Assembly (NCBI RefSeq): GCF_001696715.1
Contig: NZ_MBFM01000005.1
Coordinates: forward strand, 402,275 to 440,117
Direction: 5' to 3'
DNA from: Thauera phenolivorans
Lineage (GTDB): Bacteria; Pseudomonadota; Gammaproteobacteria; Burkholderiales; Rhodocyclaceae
DNA length: 37,843 bases
Shown: positions 1 through 6,526 of the stretch, piece after piece
Layout: the number at the start of each line of letters is the position of its first letter
Numbering within the stretch: position 1 is the stretch's first letter
Position numbers and translations under genes: made by a program
The notes under the pieces: model-generated
Told to the model about the DNA's origin: nothing
The model's input: the letters and a program-made list of their open reading frames with translations, nothing else
Databases searched by the model: none

Positions 1-117
1 ACCCTGCCCGACGATGTCGACGCCAACGCCGCCGCCGCGCGCTACCGCGACGGCGTGCTCCACATCAGCATCCCGCGCCGCGAGGCCGTCCAGCCCCGCC
101 GCATCGCGATCGAATAA
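1..117 (+). CDS. Hsp20/alpha-crystallin family small heat-shock protein (C-terminal fragment)
   Basis: Only the last 38 codons lie inside the window; the reading frame is open from base 1 and ends with TAA at 115-117. The visible residues include RYRDGVLHISIPRR, which matches the last beta strands of the alpha-crystallin domain (usual form: A.Y.nGVL.i.lPK). Small heat-shock proteins are ATP-independent chaperones that hold unfolding proteins in the cytoplasm. The gene lies 12 bp upstream of a second Hsp20 gene in the same direction, so the two very likely form one operon. The 5' end, start codon and any heat-shock promoter lie outside the window. Confidence 0.85.
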   Translation, partial: TLPDDVDANAAAARYRDGVLHISIPRREAVQPRRIAIE

Positions 118-129
118 GGAGGACGGAAC

Positions 130-513
130 ATGAGCGAACAGGACAAGGCGGTCGCCAGGAGCGCAGAAACCCGTGCCGACGAGGCGGCGCTGACGCCCGC
201 GGTCGATGTCTTCGAGGACGCCGGCGGCATTACCGTCTACGCCGACCTGCCCGGCGTGCCCAAGGACAAGCTGCAGCTGCAGATCGAGGCCGAGACGCTG
301 ACGATCGAGGGCGAGATCGTGCAGGAGCTGCCCGAGGGCATGGAGGCCACCCACGCGGAGATCGCCCTGCCACGTTATCGGCGGGTGTTCACGCTGTCGA
401 AGGAGCTCGACACCGAAAAGGTGGTCGCGCGCTTCGACAAGGGCGTGCTCGAGCTGCGCATTCCGAAGGCCGCGCACCTGCAGCCGCGCAGGATCGAAGT
501 GCAGGTGGAGTGA
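130..513 (+). CDS. Hsp20/alpha-crystallin family small heat-shock protein
   Basis: A 127-residue protein with a complete alpha-crystallin domain from about residue 28 to 120. DVFEDAGGITVYADLPGV opens the domain and RFDKGVLELRIPKA closes it. The ATG at 130 follows a strong AAGGAGG at 116-122, which overlaps the stop codon of the preceding Hsp20 gene. The N-terminal arm is short, charged and alanine-rich, and the C-terminal tail lacks a clear IxI/V oligomerisation motif, ending instead in RIEVQVE. Tandem small heat-shock proteins often form mixed oligomers that hold misfolded proteins for DnaK/ClpB. Pairing here is inferred from adjacency only. Confidence 0.93.
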   Translation: MSEQDKAVARSAETRADEAALTPAVDVFEDAGGITVYADLPGVPKDKLQLQIEAETLTIEGEIVQELPEGMEATHAEIALPRYRRVFTLSKELDTEKVVARFDKGVLELRIPKAAHLQPRRIEVQVE

Positions 514-535
514 GCCGCCGCCCGCCACAGGCAGC

Positions 536-616
536 GTAGGAGCGCGCCCCCGTGCGCGACAGCGGCGGTGGCGCGGTCGACGACGGCTGCTATCGCCCTG
601 GGGGCAGGGCTCCTAC
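536..616. repeat. REP-like inverted repeat, intergenic
   Basis: GTAGGAGC at 536-543 is matched exactly by its reverse complement GCTCCTAC at 609-616. The inner flanks are GC-rich (GCGCCCCCGTGCGCGAC on the left, GCCCTGGGGGCAGG on the right). This resembles the GTAGGAGC-headed REP palindromes of pseudomonads and xanthomonads, arranged as two inverted units. It lies between the Hsp20 gene (ends 513) and the convergent DUF1840 gene (ends 638), a typical REP position, so it may also act as a transcript-end structure. I found only this one copy in the window. Confidence 0.6.
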
Positions 617-637
617 GGGGGGCGCGGAGACGGAGGC

Positions 638-991
638 TCAGGTGCCCCAAATGACCGGGACTTCCTCGCGCTGCGCGGCCTCGAGCATCTCGAGCAGGGG
701 CCAGGCGCGCTGAGCGAGGCTGACCGGCGCGGCCATGCCGGTGCGGCCGGCTTCGCGATCGGCTTCGCTCTCCTCCGCGTCCTCCTCGCGTTGTTTGTCG
801 CGCTCGGCCTGGCGTGCGCGGTCTTCCTCGATCGCCGCGCGCAGCAGGGCGATCGCGTTGGGCAGCTGGGGCACGGTGACGATGCCCTTGGTGTCCTCGG
901 GGTCCTTTCCGATGATGGCGAGCAGCTTCTTGGCGGCGTCGCCGAGCAGCAGGAGGTCGCCGCTGGCGTCCGATCTGAAGGTGAACAGCAT
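638..991 (-). CDS. DUF1840 domain-containing protein
   Basis: A 117-residue acidic cytoplasmic protein of unknown function. It begins [20 protein letters not shown], the typical opening of the betaproteobacterial DUF1840 family, and its middle carries a highly charged stretch ([20 protein letters not shown], about residues 54-73) likely to be helical. The start at 991 is preceded by AAGGAGAG, which rules out the longer open frame reaching 1069. The start lies 11 bp after the end of hpt, so the two are probably co-transcribed. No function can be assigned from the sequence. The long antisense frames over this region are judged to be shadows. Confidence 0.8.
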   Translation of the reverse strand: MLFTFRSDASGDLLLLGDAAKKLLAIIGKDPEDTKGIVTVPQLPNAIALLRAAIEEDRARQAERDKQREEDAEESEADREAGRTGMAAPVSLAQRAWPLLEMLEAAQREEVPVIWGT

Positions 992-1002
992 CGCTTCTCT
1001 CC

Positions 1003-1560
1003 TTAAAGTCCCTTGACCGCGTAGATGCCAGGCGCGTTGCGCCAGTAGCCCATGTAGTCCATGCCGCAACCGAACAGGAAGCGGTCGGGGATGTCGAGCC
1101 CGCTGAAGTCGGCACGCATGCCGGGACGGGCCTTGCGTTCGTGCAGCTTGTGCACCAGCACCGCCGACAACACCTCGGCCGCGCCCTCCGCCTGCAGGTG
1201 CTCGATGATCGCCGCCAGAGTGTGGCCCTCATCGAGGATGTCGTCCAGCACCAGCACCGTGCGGCCCCGCAGGTCCTGGGTCGGACGTACGCGCCAGTCG
1301 AGCTGCTTGCCCTGCAGGGCGTGGCCGTAGCGGGTGGCATGCAGGTAGGCGATCTCGAGCGGAAAGGGCAGGCGCGGCAGCAGTCGCCCGGCGAAGATCA
1401 GACCGCCGTTCATCACCGCATAGACCAGCGGGTTGCGGTTCGCGAGGCGCGCGCTGATCTCGCCCGCCATGCGGTCGAGCGCGGCCTCGACCTGCTGCTC
1501 GTCGGCAAGGCAGTCGGCTTCTTCGCGGGCGCGGCGGATCTTTTCCAGGTCTGTGCTCAT
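1003..1560 (-). CDS. hpt: hypoxanthine-guanine phosphoribosyltransferase
   Basis: A 185-residue type I phosphoribosyltransferase that converts hypoxanthine or guanine plus PRPP to IMP or GMP. The PRPP-binding loop is clear ([13 protein letters not shown], about residues 102-114), with the two acidic residues D106/D107. The NGGLIFAG segment near residue 51 is the pyrophosphate loop, and the hood and C-terminal base-binding region ([17 protein letters not shown]) follow. Family proteins are usually 175-190 residues, so the gene is full length. The ATG at 1560 is the first good start. Neighbours are DUF1840 downstream and, divergently, upp-uraA, giving a nucleobase-salvage neighbourhood. It could prefer hypoxanthine over guanine; the sequence alone does not settle this. 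Confidence 0.92.
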   Translation of the reverse strand: MSTDLEKIRRAREEADCLADEQQVEAALDRMAGEISARLANRNPLVYAVMNGGLIFAGRLLPRLPFPLEIAYLHATRYGHALQGKQLDWRVRPTQDLRGRTVLVLDDILDEGHTLAAIIEHLQAEGAAEVLSAVLVHKLHERKARPGMRADFSGLDIPDRFLFGCGMDYMGYWRNAPGIYAVKGL

Positions 1561-1597
1561 GTCGGGTGCGGTGGCTGGCAGGGGATTGGGCCCTCGC

Positions 1598-1603
1598 ATT
1601 CTA
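1598..1603 (-). promoter_or_regulatory. probable -10 element for hpt
   Basis: Read on the minus strand, TAGAAT (5 of 6 to TATAAT) lies 37 bp before the hpt ATG and is followed by TGCGAGGG. No convincing -35 hexamer is seen at 16-18 bp spacing, so this is a one-element call. Confidence 0.4.
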
Positions 1604-1725
1604 GCGCGTGGCACCCGTCGTCGGCGGCCCCGGCGGGCCTGCGTACTCGCGCGCAGCGGCATGCTTGTGCGAGTCACGACGGAGGGGTAAAAGGAGACGG
1701 TTTGTTCAGCCCGCCCGGAGCCTCC

Positions 1726-2358
1726 ATGCCCATCCACGAAATCCGCCATCCGCTGGTGCGCCACAAGATCGGCCTGATGCGCGACGGCGACATCAGCACC
1801 AAGAAGTTCCGCGAGCTCACCGCGGAACTCGCCCGCCTGCTCGCCTACGAGGCTTGCCAGGACTTTCCGCTCGAGGCGGTCACGATCGAGGGCTGGGCCG
1901 GGGCGGTGGAGGTCGAGCGCATCAAGGGCAAGAAGGTCACCGTGGTGCCCATCCTGCGCGCCGGGCTGGGCATGCTCGACGGCGTGCTCGACATGATGCC
2001 GAGCGCGAAGGTGAGCGTGGTCGGCATCGCGCGCGACGAGGAAACGCTGTTGCCCGCGCCCTACTTCGAGAAATTCGTCGGCCAGCTCGACGAGCGCATG
2101 GCGCTGATCATCGACCCGATGCTGGCGACCGGCGGCTCGATGGTGGCGACGGTGGACATGCTCAAGCGCAAGGGCTGCGCCCACGTGCGGGCGCTGGTGC
2201 TGGTGGCGGCGCCCGAGGGCATCGCGCTGATGGCGGACAGGCATCCCGACGTCGATATCTACACCGCGAGCATCGACAGCCACCTGGACGCGCACGGCTA
2301 CATCATCCCCGGCCTCGGCGACGCCGGCGACAAGATCTTCGGCACCCGCCACAACTGA
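1726..2358 (+). CDS. upp: uracil phosphoribosyltransferase
   Basis: A 210-residue salvage enzyme making UMP from uracil and PRPP. Segments conserved in E. coli Upp are present: [10 protein letters not shown] near the N-terminus, [16 protein letters not shown] (about 73-88), the PRPP loop DPMLATGGS (130-138), and the C-terminal uracil-binding [16 protein letters not shown]. The ATG at 1726 gives a protein that lines up with the E. coli start and has GGAG 5 bp upstream. An in-frame TTG at 1702 has a better-spaced AAGGAG (1691-1696) and would add eight residues, so the true start is not certain. uraA follows 20 bp downstream in the same direction, so enzyme and transporter are coupled. Confidence 0.96.
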   Translation: MPIHEIRHPLVRHKIGLMRDGDISTKKFRELTAELARLLAYEACQDFPLEAVTIEGWAGAVEVERIKGKKVTVVPILRAGLGMLDGVLDMMPSAKVSVVGIARDEETLLPAPYFEKFVGQLDERMALIIDPMLATGGSMVATVDMLKRKGCAHVRALVLVAAPEGIALMADRHPDVDIYTASIDSHLDAHGYIIPGLGDAGDKIFGTRHN

Positions 2359-2378
2359 TCGAAGGGCGGAGAGTCCTG

Positions 2379-3626
2379 ATGCGCGAGCTTCCCGTCCAGC
2401 CTGCCGAACCGCTGTGGCGGCAGGCGATTTCCGGTGCCCAGATCCTGTTCGTCGCCTTCGGCGCGCTGGTGCTGGTGCCCCTGCTCACCGGCCTGAGTCC
2501 GGCGCTGGCCCTGCTCGGTGCGGGGGTCGGCACCCTGCTGTTCCAGCTCATCACCGGACGCCAGGTGCCGATCTTCCTCGGCTCAAGCTTCGCCTTCATC
2601 GCGCCGATCATCTTCAGCATCCAGACCTGGGGCGTGCCGGCGACGATGGGTGCGCTCGCCTGCGTGTCGCTGATGTACTTCGTCTTCGCCGGCCTGGTGT
2701 GGAAGCACGGCGCCGACATCGTGCATCGCTACATGCCGCCGGTGGTGGTGGGGCCGATCATCATGATCATCGGCCTGTCGCTCGCGGCGGTGGGGGTGAA
2801 CATGGCGATGGGACGCAGCGGCGACGGCAGGGTCGAACTCGTGCCTTACGCCACGGCGCTCACCGTGGCGGGGATTTCCTTCGGCACCACGGTGCTGGTC
2901 GCGGTGTTCGCGCGCGGCTTCCTGAAGCTGGTGCCGATCCTGTGCGGGGTGGGGGCGGGCTACCTGGCGGCGGTACTCTTCGGGCTGGTGGATTTTGCTG
3001 CGGTCGGTGCGGCGCCGTGGTTCGTGCTGCCGCAATTCGTGACCCCCAGTTTCGAGCTGGCGGCGATCCTCTTCATGCTGCCGGTGGCACTGGCGCCGGC
3101 GATCGAGCACGTCGGCGACGTGCTGGCGATCGGCGGGGTGACAGGCAAGGACTACACCGAGAAGCCCGGTCTGCACCGCACCCTCGCCGGCGACGGCGCC
3201 GGCGTGCTGTTCGCCGGCCTGATCGGGGGGCCTCCGATCACCACCTATTCAGAGGTCACCGGTGCGGTGACCCTGACCAAGAACTACAACCCGGCGATCA
3301 TGACCTGGGCGGCGGTACTCGCGGTGATCCTCGCCTTCTTCGGCAAGTTCAACGCGCTGCTGGCCTCGATCCCGGTGCCGGTGATGGGCGGCATCATGAT
3401 GCTGATGTTCGGCTCGGTGGCGAGCGTGGGCCTGAACACGCTGATCAAGGCGCGGGTCGACCTCGAGGAGCCGCGCAACCTGGTGATCGTGTCCTCGGTG
3501 CTGGTGATGGGGATCGGCGGGCTGGCGCTCAACTTCGACGGCCTGACCCTGCAGGGTGTCAGCCTGTGCGGCGTGGTCGCCGTCTTGCTGAACCTGCTGC
3601 TGCCGAAGGCTCGAGCCGGCGCCTGA
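2379..3626 (+). CDS. uraA: uracil permease, NCS2 family (UraA)
   Basis: A 415-residue inner-membrane uracil:proton symporter with about 14 hydrophobic segments. The pattern follows E. coli UraA. The QVPIFLGSSFAFIAP segment is near residue 62. The two conserved substrate-site glutamates fall at E243 (AIEHVGD) and E292 (TTYSEVTGAV), close to E241 and E290 of the E. coli protein. It follows upp by 20 bp, with GGAGAG just before the ATG, and is the last gene of the upp-uraA operon. Its final 68 bp overlap, tail to tail, the YqjK-like gene on the other strand, which is unusual in this window. Confidence 0.95.
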   Translation: MRELPVQPAEPLWRQAISGAQILFVAFGALVLVPLLTGLSPALALLGAGVGTLLFQLITGRQVPIFLGSSFAFIAPIIFSIQTWGVPATMGALACVSLMYFVFAGLVWKHGADIVHRYMPPVVVGPIIMIIGLSLAAVGVNMAMGRSGDGRVELVPYATALTVAGISFGTTVLVAVFARGFLKLVPILCGVGAGYLAAVLFGLVDFAAVGAAPWFVLPQFVTPSFELAAILFMLPVALAPAIEHVGDVLAIGGVTGKDYTEKPGLHRTLAGDGAGVLFAGLIGGPPITTYSEVTGAVTLTKNYNPAIMTWAAVLAVILAFFGKFNALLASIPVPVMGGIMMLMFGSVASVGLNTLIKARVDLEEPRNLVIVSSVLVMGIGGLALNFDGLTLQGVSLCGVVAVLLNLLLPKARAGA

Positions 3627-3960
3627 TCAGCGCGATCAGCCCGCGCAGCAGCGGCACCGCGGTGGTCAGCAGCGCCGGAACGCGCCCGCCGCGCGCCTGG
3701 CGCAACAGCAGCCAGCCCAGCCAGGTGCGCTTGGCCAGCCGCAGCGTGAGCTTCGGCTTTGCCGCCAGCACGACGAGCAGGGCGACCGACAGCAGCGGGA
3801 TCTTCTCCTTTGCCCAGGCGAGGTGTTCGCGTACCGAGTCGACCCGGTCGAGTGCGCCGTCGATGCCGGCGAGCCGGCGGCTCATGTCGACGCGCTGCAC
3901 ATCGGCGCGCATCAGCAGCTGCTGCTTGCGCAGGACGAGATCGATCTGCCGTGAGGCCAT
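3559..3960 (-). CDS. YqjK-like family protein
   Basis: A 133-residue protein. It starts MASRQIDLVLRKQQLLMRAD, with a basic helical N-terminal half and a hydrophobic stretch around residues 51-65 (IPLLSVALLVVLAAKP), followed by a basic C-terminal tail. This layout matches the small YqjK family of E. coli and betaproteobacteria. It is the third gene of a leftward DUF883-YqjE-YqjK operon, the same order as E. coli yqjDEK. The ATG at 3960 is preferred to upstream in-frame codons because it begins the conserved part. The last 22 codons are antisense to uraA. The family has no established biochemical activity. Confidence 0.75.
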   Translation of the reverse strand: MASRQIDLVLRKQQLLMRADVQRVDMSRRLAGIDGALDRVDSVREHLAWAKEKIPLLSVALLVVLAAKPKLTLRLAKRTWLGWLLLRQARGGRVPALLTTAVPLLRGLIALIRRRLEPSAAAGSARRRPRRTG

Positions 3961-3976
3961 GCGTGCGTCCTCGCCT

Positions 3977-4363
3977 TCAGTGAGGTTTGCGCAAGGCTTC
4001 GCGGTCGCGCCCGAATTCGGCGAGGCTGGCGGCGAACAGCCGGGTGCCGCTGCGGAAGGCGCGTGCCGCATTGCTCGCAGCGAGCAAACCGCCGCCGAGG
4101 CAGACCGCGGTCGAAATGCCGAGCGCGAGCAGGCGATGTTCTTCCCAGTACAGCACCGTGAGGAAGATCATCAGGAAGATCAGCCCGAAGCCGAGCAACA
4201 GGCCGGCGAGCACGGTGTTCAGTGCGAGGCCGGTGAGGCGGAGCTTTTCTTCCTGGAACTCGACCGCGAAAAGCTCCAGCCGCGTCTGTACCGTCGCCAG
4301 CCCGGCATCGAGGATGCCGTGCAGGCTCTCGGACAGGCGCGGCCGGGGTTCTTCCATGCTCAT
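3977..4363 (-). CDS. phage-holin-like / YqjE family membrane protein
   Basis: A 128-residue inner-membrane protein with two adjacent hydrophobic segments at roughly residues 48-75 (LNTVLAGLLLGFGLIFLMIF) and 83-103 (LLALGISTAVCLGGGLLAA), preceded by an amphipathic acidic helix. This is the fold of the YqjE / holin superfamily III group, which in proteobacteria is chromosomal and is not evidence of a prophage. Two starts are possible, 4363 (MSMEEP) and 4357 (MEEP). The first lies 4 bp after the DUF883 stop and is chosen for coupling, although neither has a strong ribosome site. Function is unknown; E. coli relatives are linked to stationary phase and the membrane. Confidence 0.75.
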   Translation of the reverse strand: MSMEEPRPRLSESLHGILDAGLATVQTRLELFAVEFQEEKLRLTGLALNTVLAGLLLGFGLIFLMIFLTVLYWEEHRLLALGISTAVCLGGGLLAASNAARAFRSGTRLFAASLAEFGRDREALRKPH

Positions 4364-4367
4364 CGGA

Positions 4368-4679
4368 TCAGCGGCGGCTGACCAGCAGTCCGAGCAGGAA
4401 GGCGACGCCGGCGGCGACGCCGAGGGACTGCCAGGGGTTCTCATGGACATAGTCGTCGGTGACGCGAACCGCCTTCTTGCCCGAATCGACGATGGCGCCT
4501 TCGGCGTCGGTCAGGCGTTCCTTGGCGACCGCCATGCGCTGGCCGATGCGGGCGCGCAGGTCGCCGAGCTGTTCACCTTTCTGGTCGGCCGTGAGCTTGA
4601 GGAGTTCTTCCGCGTCCGTGATCAGCGACTTCAGGTCGCCGAGGAGCTTGTCTTTGGGGGGCTGGGTCATCGTGCTCAT
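4368..4679 (-). CDS. DUF883 family protein (YqjD/ElaB-like)
   Basis: A 103-residue tail-anchored inner-membrane protein. An acidic, helical N-terminal part (residues 1-78) carries the family pattern LLGDLKSLITDAEELLKLTA. A single C-terminal membrane segment follows (ENPWQSLGVAAGVAFLLGLL, 80-99) with the glycine spacing typical of the family and a terminal SRR. E. coli YqjD and ElaB bind ribosomes in stationary phase through the soluble part; that role is known for the family and not shown here. GGAGAC lies 7 bp before the ATG. It is the first gene of the three-gene leftward operon. Confidence 0.85.
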   Translation of the reverse strand: MSTMTQPPKDKLLGDLKSLITDAEELLKLTADQKGEQLGDLRARIGQRMAVAKERLTDAEGAIVDSGKKAVRVTDDYVHENPWQSLGVAAGVAFLLGLLVSRR

Positions 4680-4813
4680 GGTCTGTCTCCAGTGGTTTTA
4701 GAAATCGACTGCGATCCAGGGACAGGCTAATCCCTGCTTGGACTAAAGGCAATGCGCCCGGCGTAAGCAGATGCGAACGCGGGGCGGTGCGCACCGGCGC
4801 TCCCTCGGCAGGC

Positions 4814-5302
4814 TCACTCGAAACGAGCGGCATCGAGCATCGCCGGGAGTTCCGCGCCGACCTCGTCGAAGCGCAGGACGCGCGCGCCCGCGTGTTCCTT
4901 CAGGAAATCGGCCGCGTCCTCCTCGGTCGCCAGCGGCACGAATTCGTGCCCCATCGGGCCGAGCACGTCCGAGCCGATGACGTACCAGGCACGCCTCGCG
5001 TCGATCGCCTGCAGGCCGTAGTACTCGGTCACCGAAACGCGCTCGATCTGGTCGCGGCTGTGGCCGGTCGCGTACTTCGCCGGATCGTGCCAGAACTTGA
5101 ACATGTCCTTGGCGCCGTCGAAGAAGTGCGCATGACCATCCTCGTAGACGATCGTCGCCACCCAGTTCGGATACTTCGACACGAGCATGCCGCACACCGG
5201 ACACAGATCCTTCGCGCCTGGCTCGGGCAGCTCGGCGGCCGGCGCCTGGGCGAGTGCGAGGCCCGTCCAGGTCGCGAAGACGAGTGCAAGAAGTGTCTTC
5301 AT
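4814..5302 (-). CDS. NosL family protein 1 (periplasmic, CPVCGM)
   Basis: A 162-residue exported protein with a Sec signal peptide (MKTLLALVFATWTGLALA) and no lipobox. The NosL signature CPVCGM has C34, C37 and M39. The conserved later segments are present, including HFFDGAKDMFKF and a second candidate metal site at GPMGHEFVPL (M117, H119), then FLKEHAGARVLRFDEV. NosL proteins bind Cu(I) and help deliver it to nitrous oxide reductase. It is the last gene of the eight-gene operon. Its ATG overlaps the stop of NosL protein 2 (ATGA), so translation is coupled. No nosZ is nearby, so the client is open. Copper binding is inferred from the motif. Confidence 0.9.
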   Translation of the reverse strand: MKTLLALVFATWTGLALAQAPAAELPEPGAKDLCPVCGMLVSKYPNWVATIVYEDGHAHFFDGAKDMFKFWHDPAKYATGHSRDQIERVSVTEYYGLQAIDARRAWYVIGSDVLGPMGHEFVPLATEEDAADFLKEHAGARVLRFDEVGAELPAMLDAARFE

Positions 5303-5910
5303 CCCCTGTTCTGCTGCTCCATCATCTTGCGCCGGCGCTCGGCGCGGTTCTTGCGGATGCGGGCGACGTCGCCCGCCATGTCGGTGTAGGCGGCCAGCAG
5401 CGCCTGGTCGAAGTCCACGATCTCACCGCCGTGGGCGGCCTGCGCGGCCTTGGCCGCATCAGCGTTGCCGTAGGCGACCTTGCTGCGCGCGGTCATCACG
5501 CCGGGCAGCTTGCTGCCGACCAGGTAGCTGGCCTTCTCCGCCTCGACCAGCGGCTTGGTGTCGCCCTCGGCGGCGTTGTCCCCTACCCACAAGGCCTTGG
5601 GGTCGCGATCGATGTTCAGCGCCAGGCTGATCGACGCACAGTGCAGCGAGCAGGTGCCGTCGGCGAGGTCGTCGGCGTAATGCACGACCATGCGCGAATG
5701 GTGGTACTGCTTGCGGTCCATGCCGCAGTAGGGGCATTTGGGGTACCTGGCGAGATCGTCCACCTGCGGCTGCGGATCGGGTGCGGTCCTGGGGGTGAAC
5801 TGCGCCGGGGTGCCGTCGCCGGCACATCCTGGCTGGGCGCTGGCCTTGCCGGCCGTGGCGAGGCCGATGCTGGCGAGGACGGACATCTTGAGAGCGTTTC
5901 TGCGATCCAT
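5299..5910 (-). CDS. NosL family protein 2 with Tat-like signal (CPYCGM)
   Basis: A 203-residue protein. The N-terminus DRRNALKMSVLASIGLATA resembles a twin-arginine signal and is followed by GKASA, a likely cleavage site. The NosL core has CPYCGM (C59, C62, M64) and, unlike protein 1, a second cysteine pair in GTCSLHCAS (C87, C91) plus a Met at 139 (PGVMT). The tail (about 185-203) is strongly basic. GAGGAGA lies 6-12 bp before the ATG at 5910. The frame stays open further upstream but has no usable start there. A Tat signal would suggest that it folds, possibly with metal, before export; this is inference. It overlaps NosL 1 by 4 bp. Confidence 0.87.
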   Translation of the reverse strand: MDRRNALKMSVLASIGLATAGKASAQPGCAGDGTPAQFTPRTAPDPQPQVDDLARYPKCPYCGMDRKQYHHSRMVVHYADDLADGTCSLHCASISLALNIDRDPKALWVGDNAAEGDTKPLVEAEKASYLVGSKLPGVMTARSKVAYGNADAAKAAQAAHGGEIVDFDQALLAAYTDMAGDVARIRKNRAERRRKMMEQQNRG

Positions 5911-6002
5911 GGCGGTCTCCTCAGGCGTGCCGGCGACGACCGGCGTCTGGTACAGGAAGTGGTCTGCTGTTTCGACGACGTCGATGCCTGCGAGGCGCGC
6001 AT

Positions 6003-6515
6003 TCAGCGTGCCCTGTCTCGAGCTTCGTCGGGCAGGATGCGCGCAAGCTGCGCGGCGAGGGCCTTGTCGTCGCCCCCGCCCATGATACGGCCGCCGATCC
6101 GCCCGGTGGGGTCGATGAAGAAGGTCACCGGCAGGTCCCTGACCCCGTATCGCCCTGCGATCGTATGCGCGGGGTCGAGCACGGCCGAATAGCCGACGCC
6201 GAGCCGGTCGATGAAGGCGGCTGCGATCGCACGGTCCTGGCCGACGTTCACCGCGACCACCTCGATCCCGGTAGCGGCATGCTCGCGCCGGGCGCGGTCG
6301 ATGCGCTGCATGCTGTCCGGGCAGTAGCGGCACCATTCGGCCCAGAAGTCGAGGATCACCGGCCTGCCTGCGTAGTCGTCGGGGAAGCGACGTACGCTGC
6401 CGTCGAGGTACTCCGCCTCGAAGCGCGGTGCCGGGGCCCCGGTCCTCGGGCCGGCTTCGGGCGCGCTGCAGGCGGCGAGCACGATGCAGGCAAGCGCGGG
6501 CAGGAGGGGCTTCAT
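6003..6515 (-). CDS. TlpA/ResA-type thioredoxin-like lipoprotein
   Basis: A 170-residue thiol-disulfide protein. It has a lipoprotein signal ending in the lipobox LAAC (lipidated C16), a linker, and then a TlpA/AhpC-TSA fold. The redox motif is WCRYC (C62, C65), followed by SMQRIDRARREH and the cis-proline loop DLPVTFF near residue 128-134. Such proteins sit on the outer face of the inner membrane, or in the outer membrane, and reduce cysteine pairs of copper chaperones or cytochromes. Three NosL proteins with CxxC pairs are in the same operon, so keeping those thiols reduced is the natural guess. There are 92 bp between its stop and NosL 2, with no gene there. Confidence 0.88.
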   Translation of the reverse strand: MKPLLPALACIVLAACSAPEAGPRTGAPAPRFEAEYLDGSVRRFPDDYAGRPVILDFWAEWCRYCPDSMQRIDRARREHAATGIEVVAVNVGQDRAIAAAFIDRLGVGYSAVLDPAHTIAGRYGVRDLPVTFFIDPTGRIGGRIMGGGDDKALAAQLARILPDEARDRAR

Positions 6516-6526
6516 CGGCAGCGGTC

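Noticed and set aside
1702-1725. TTG start for upp eight codons upstream
   Set aside because: It has a better-spaced AAGGAG, but the resulting residues (LFSPPGAS) are not part of the family, so the ATG at 1726 is kept with a note.
1608-3626. A 672-codon frame appearing to fuse upp-shadow sequence to uraA
   Set aside because: Only the part from 2379 on is UraA-like; the first 257 codons are the second frame of upp. The ATG at 2379 with GGAGAG is the real start.
3977-4363. Prophage, because of the holin-like family name
   Set aside because: The gene is in a YqjD-YqjE-YqjK-type chromosomal operon, with no other phage genes near it.
4785-4796. Palindrome CGGTGCGCACCG downstream of NosL 1 as a terminator
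   Set aside because: It is a loop-less 12-base palindrome with no U-tract, common by chance at this GC content, and could equally be an operator for the DUF883 operon.
5911-6336. An N-terminal extension of NosL 2 into the upstream open frame
   Set aside because: No ATG, GTG or TTG is found in that frame in the 92-bp gap, the ribosome site GAGGAGA is right before the ATG at 5910, and the signal peptide begins there.
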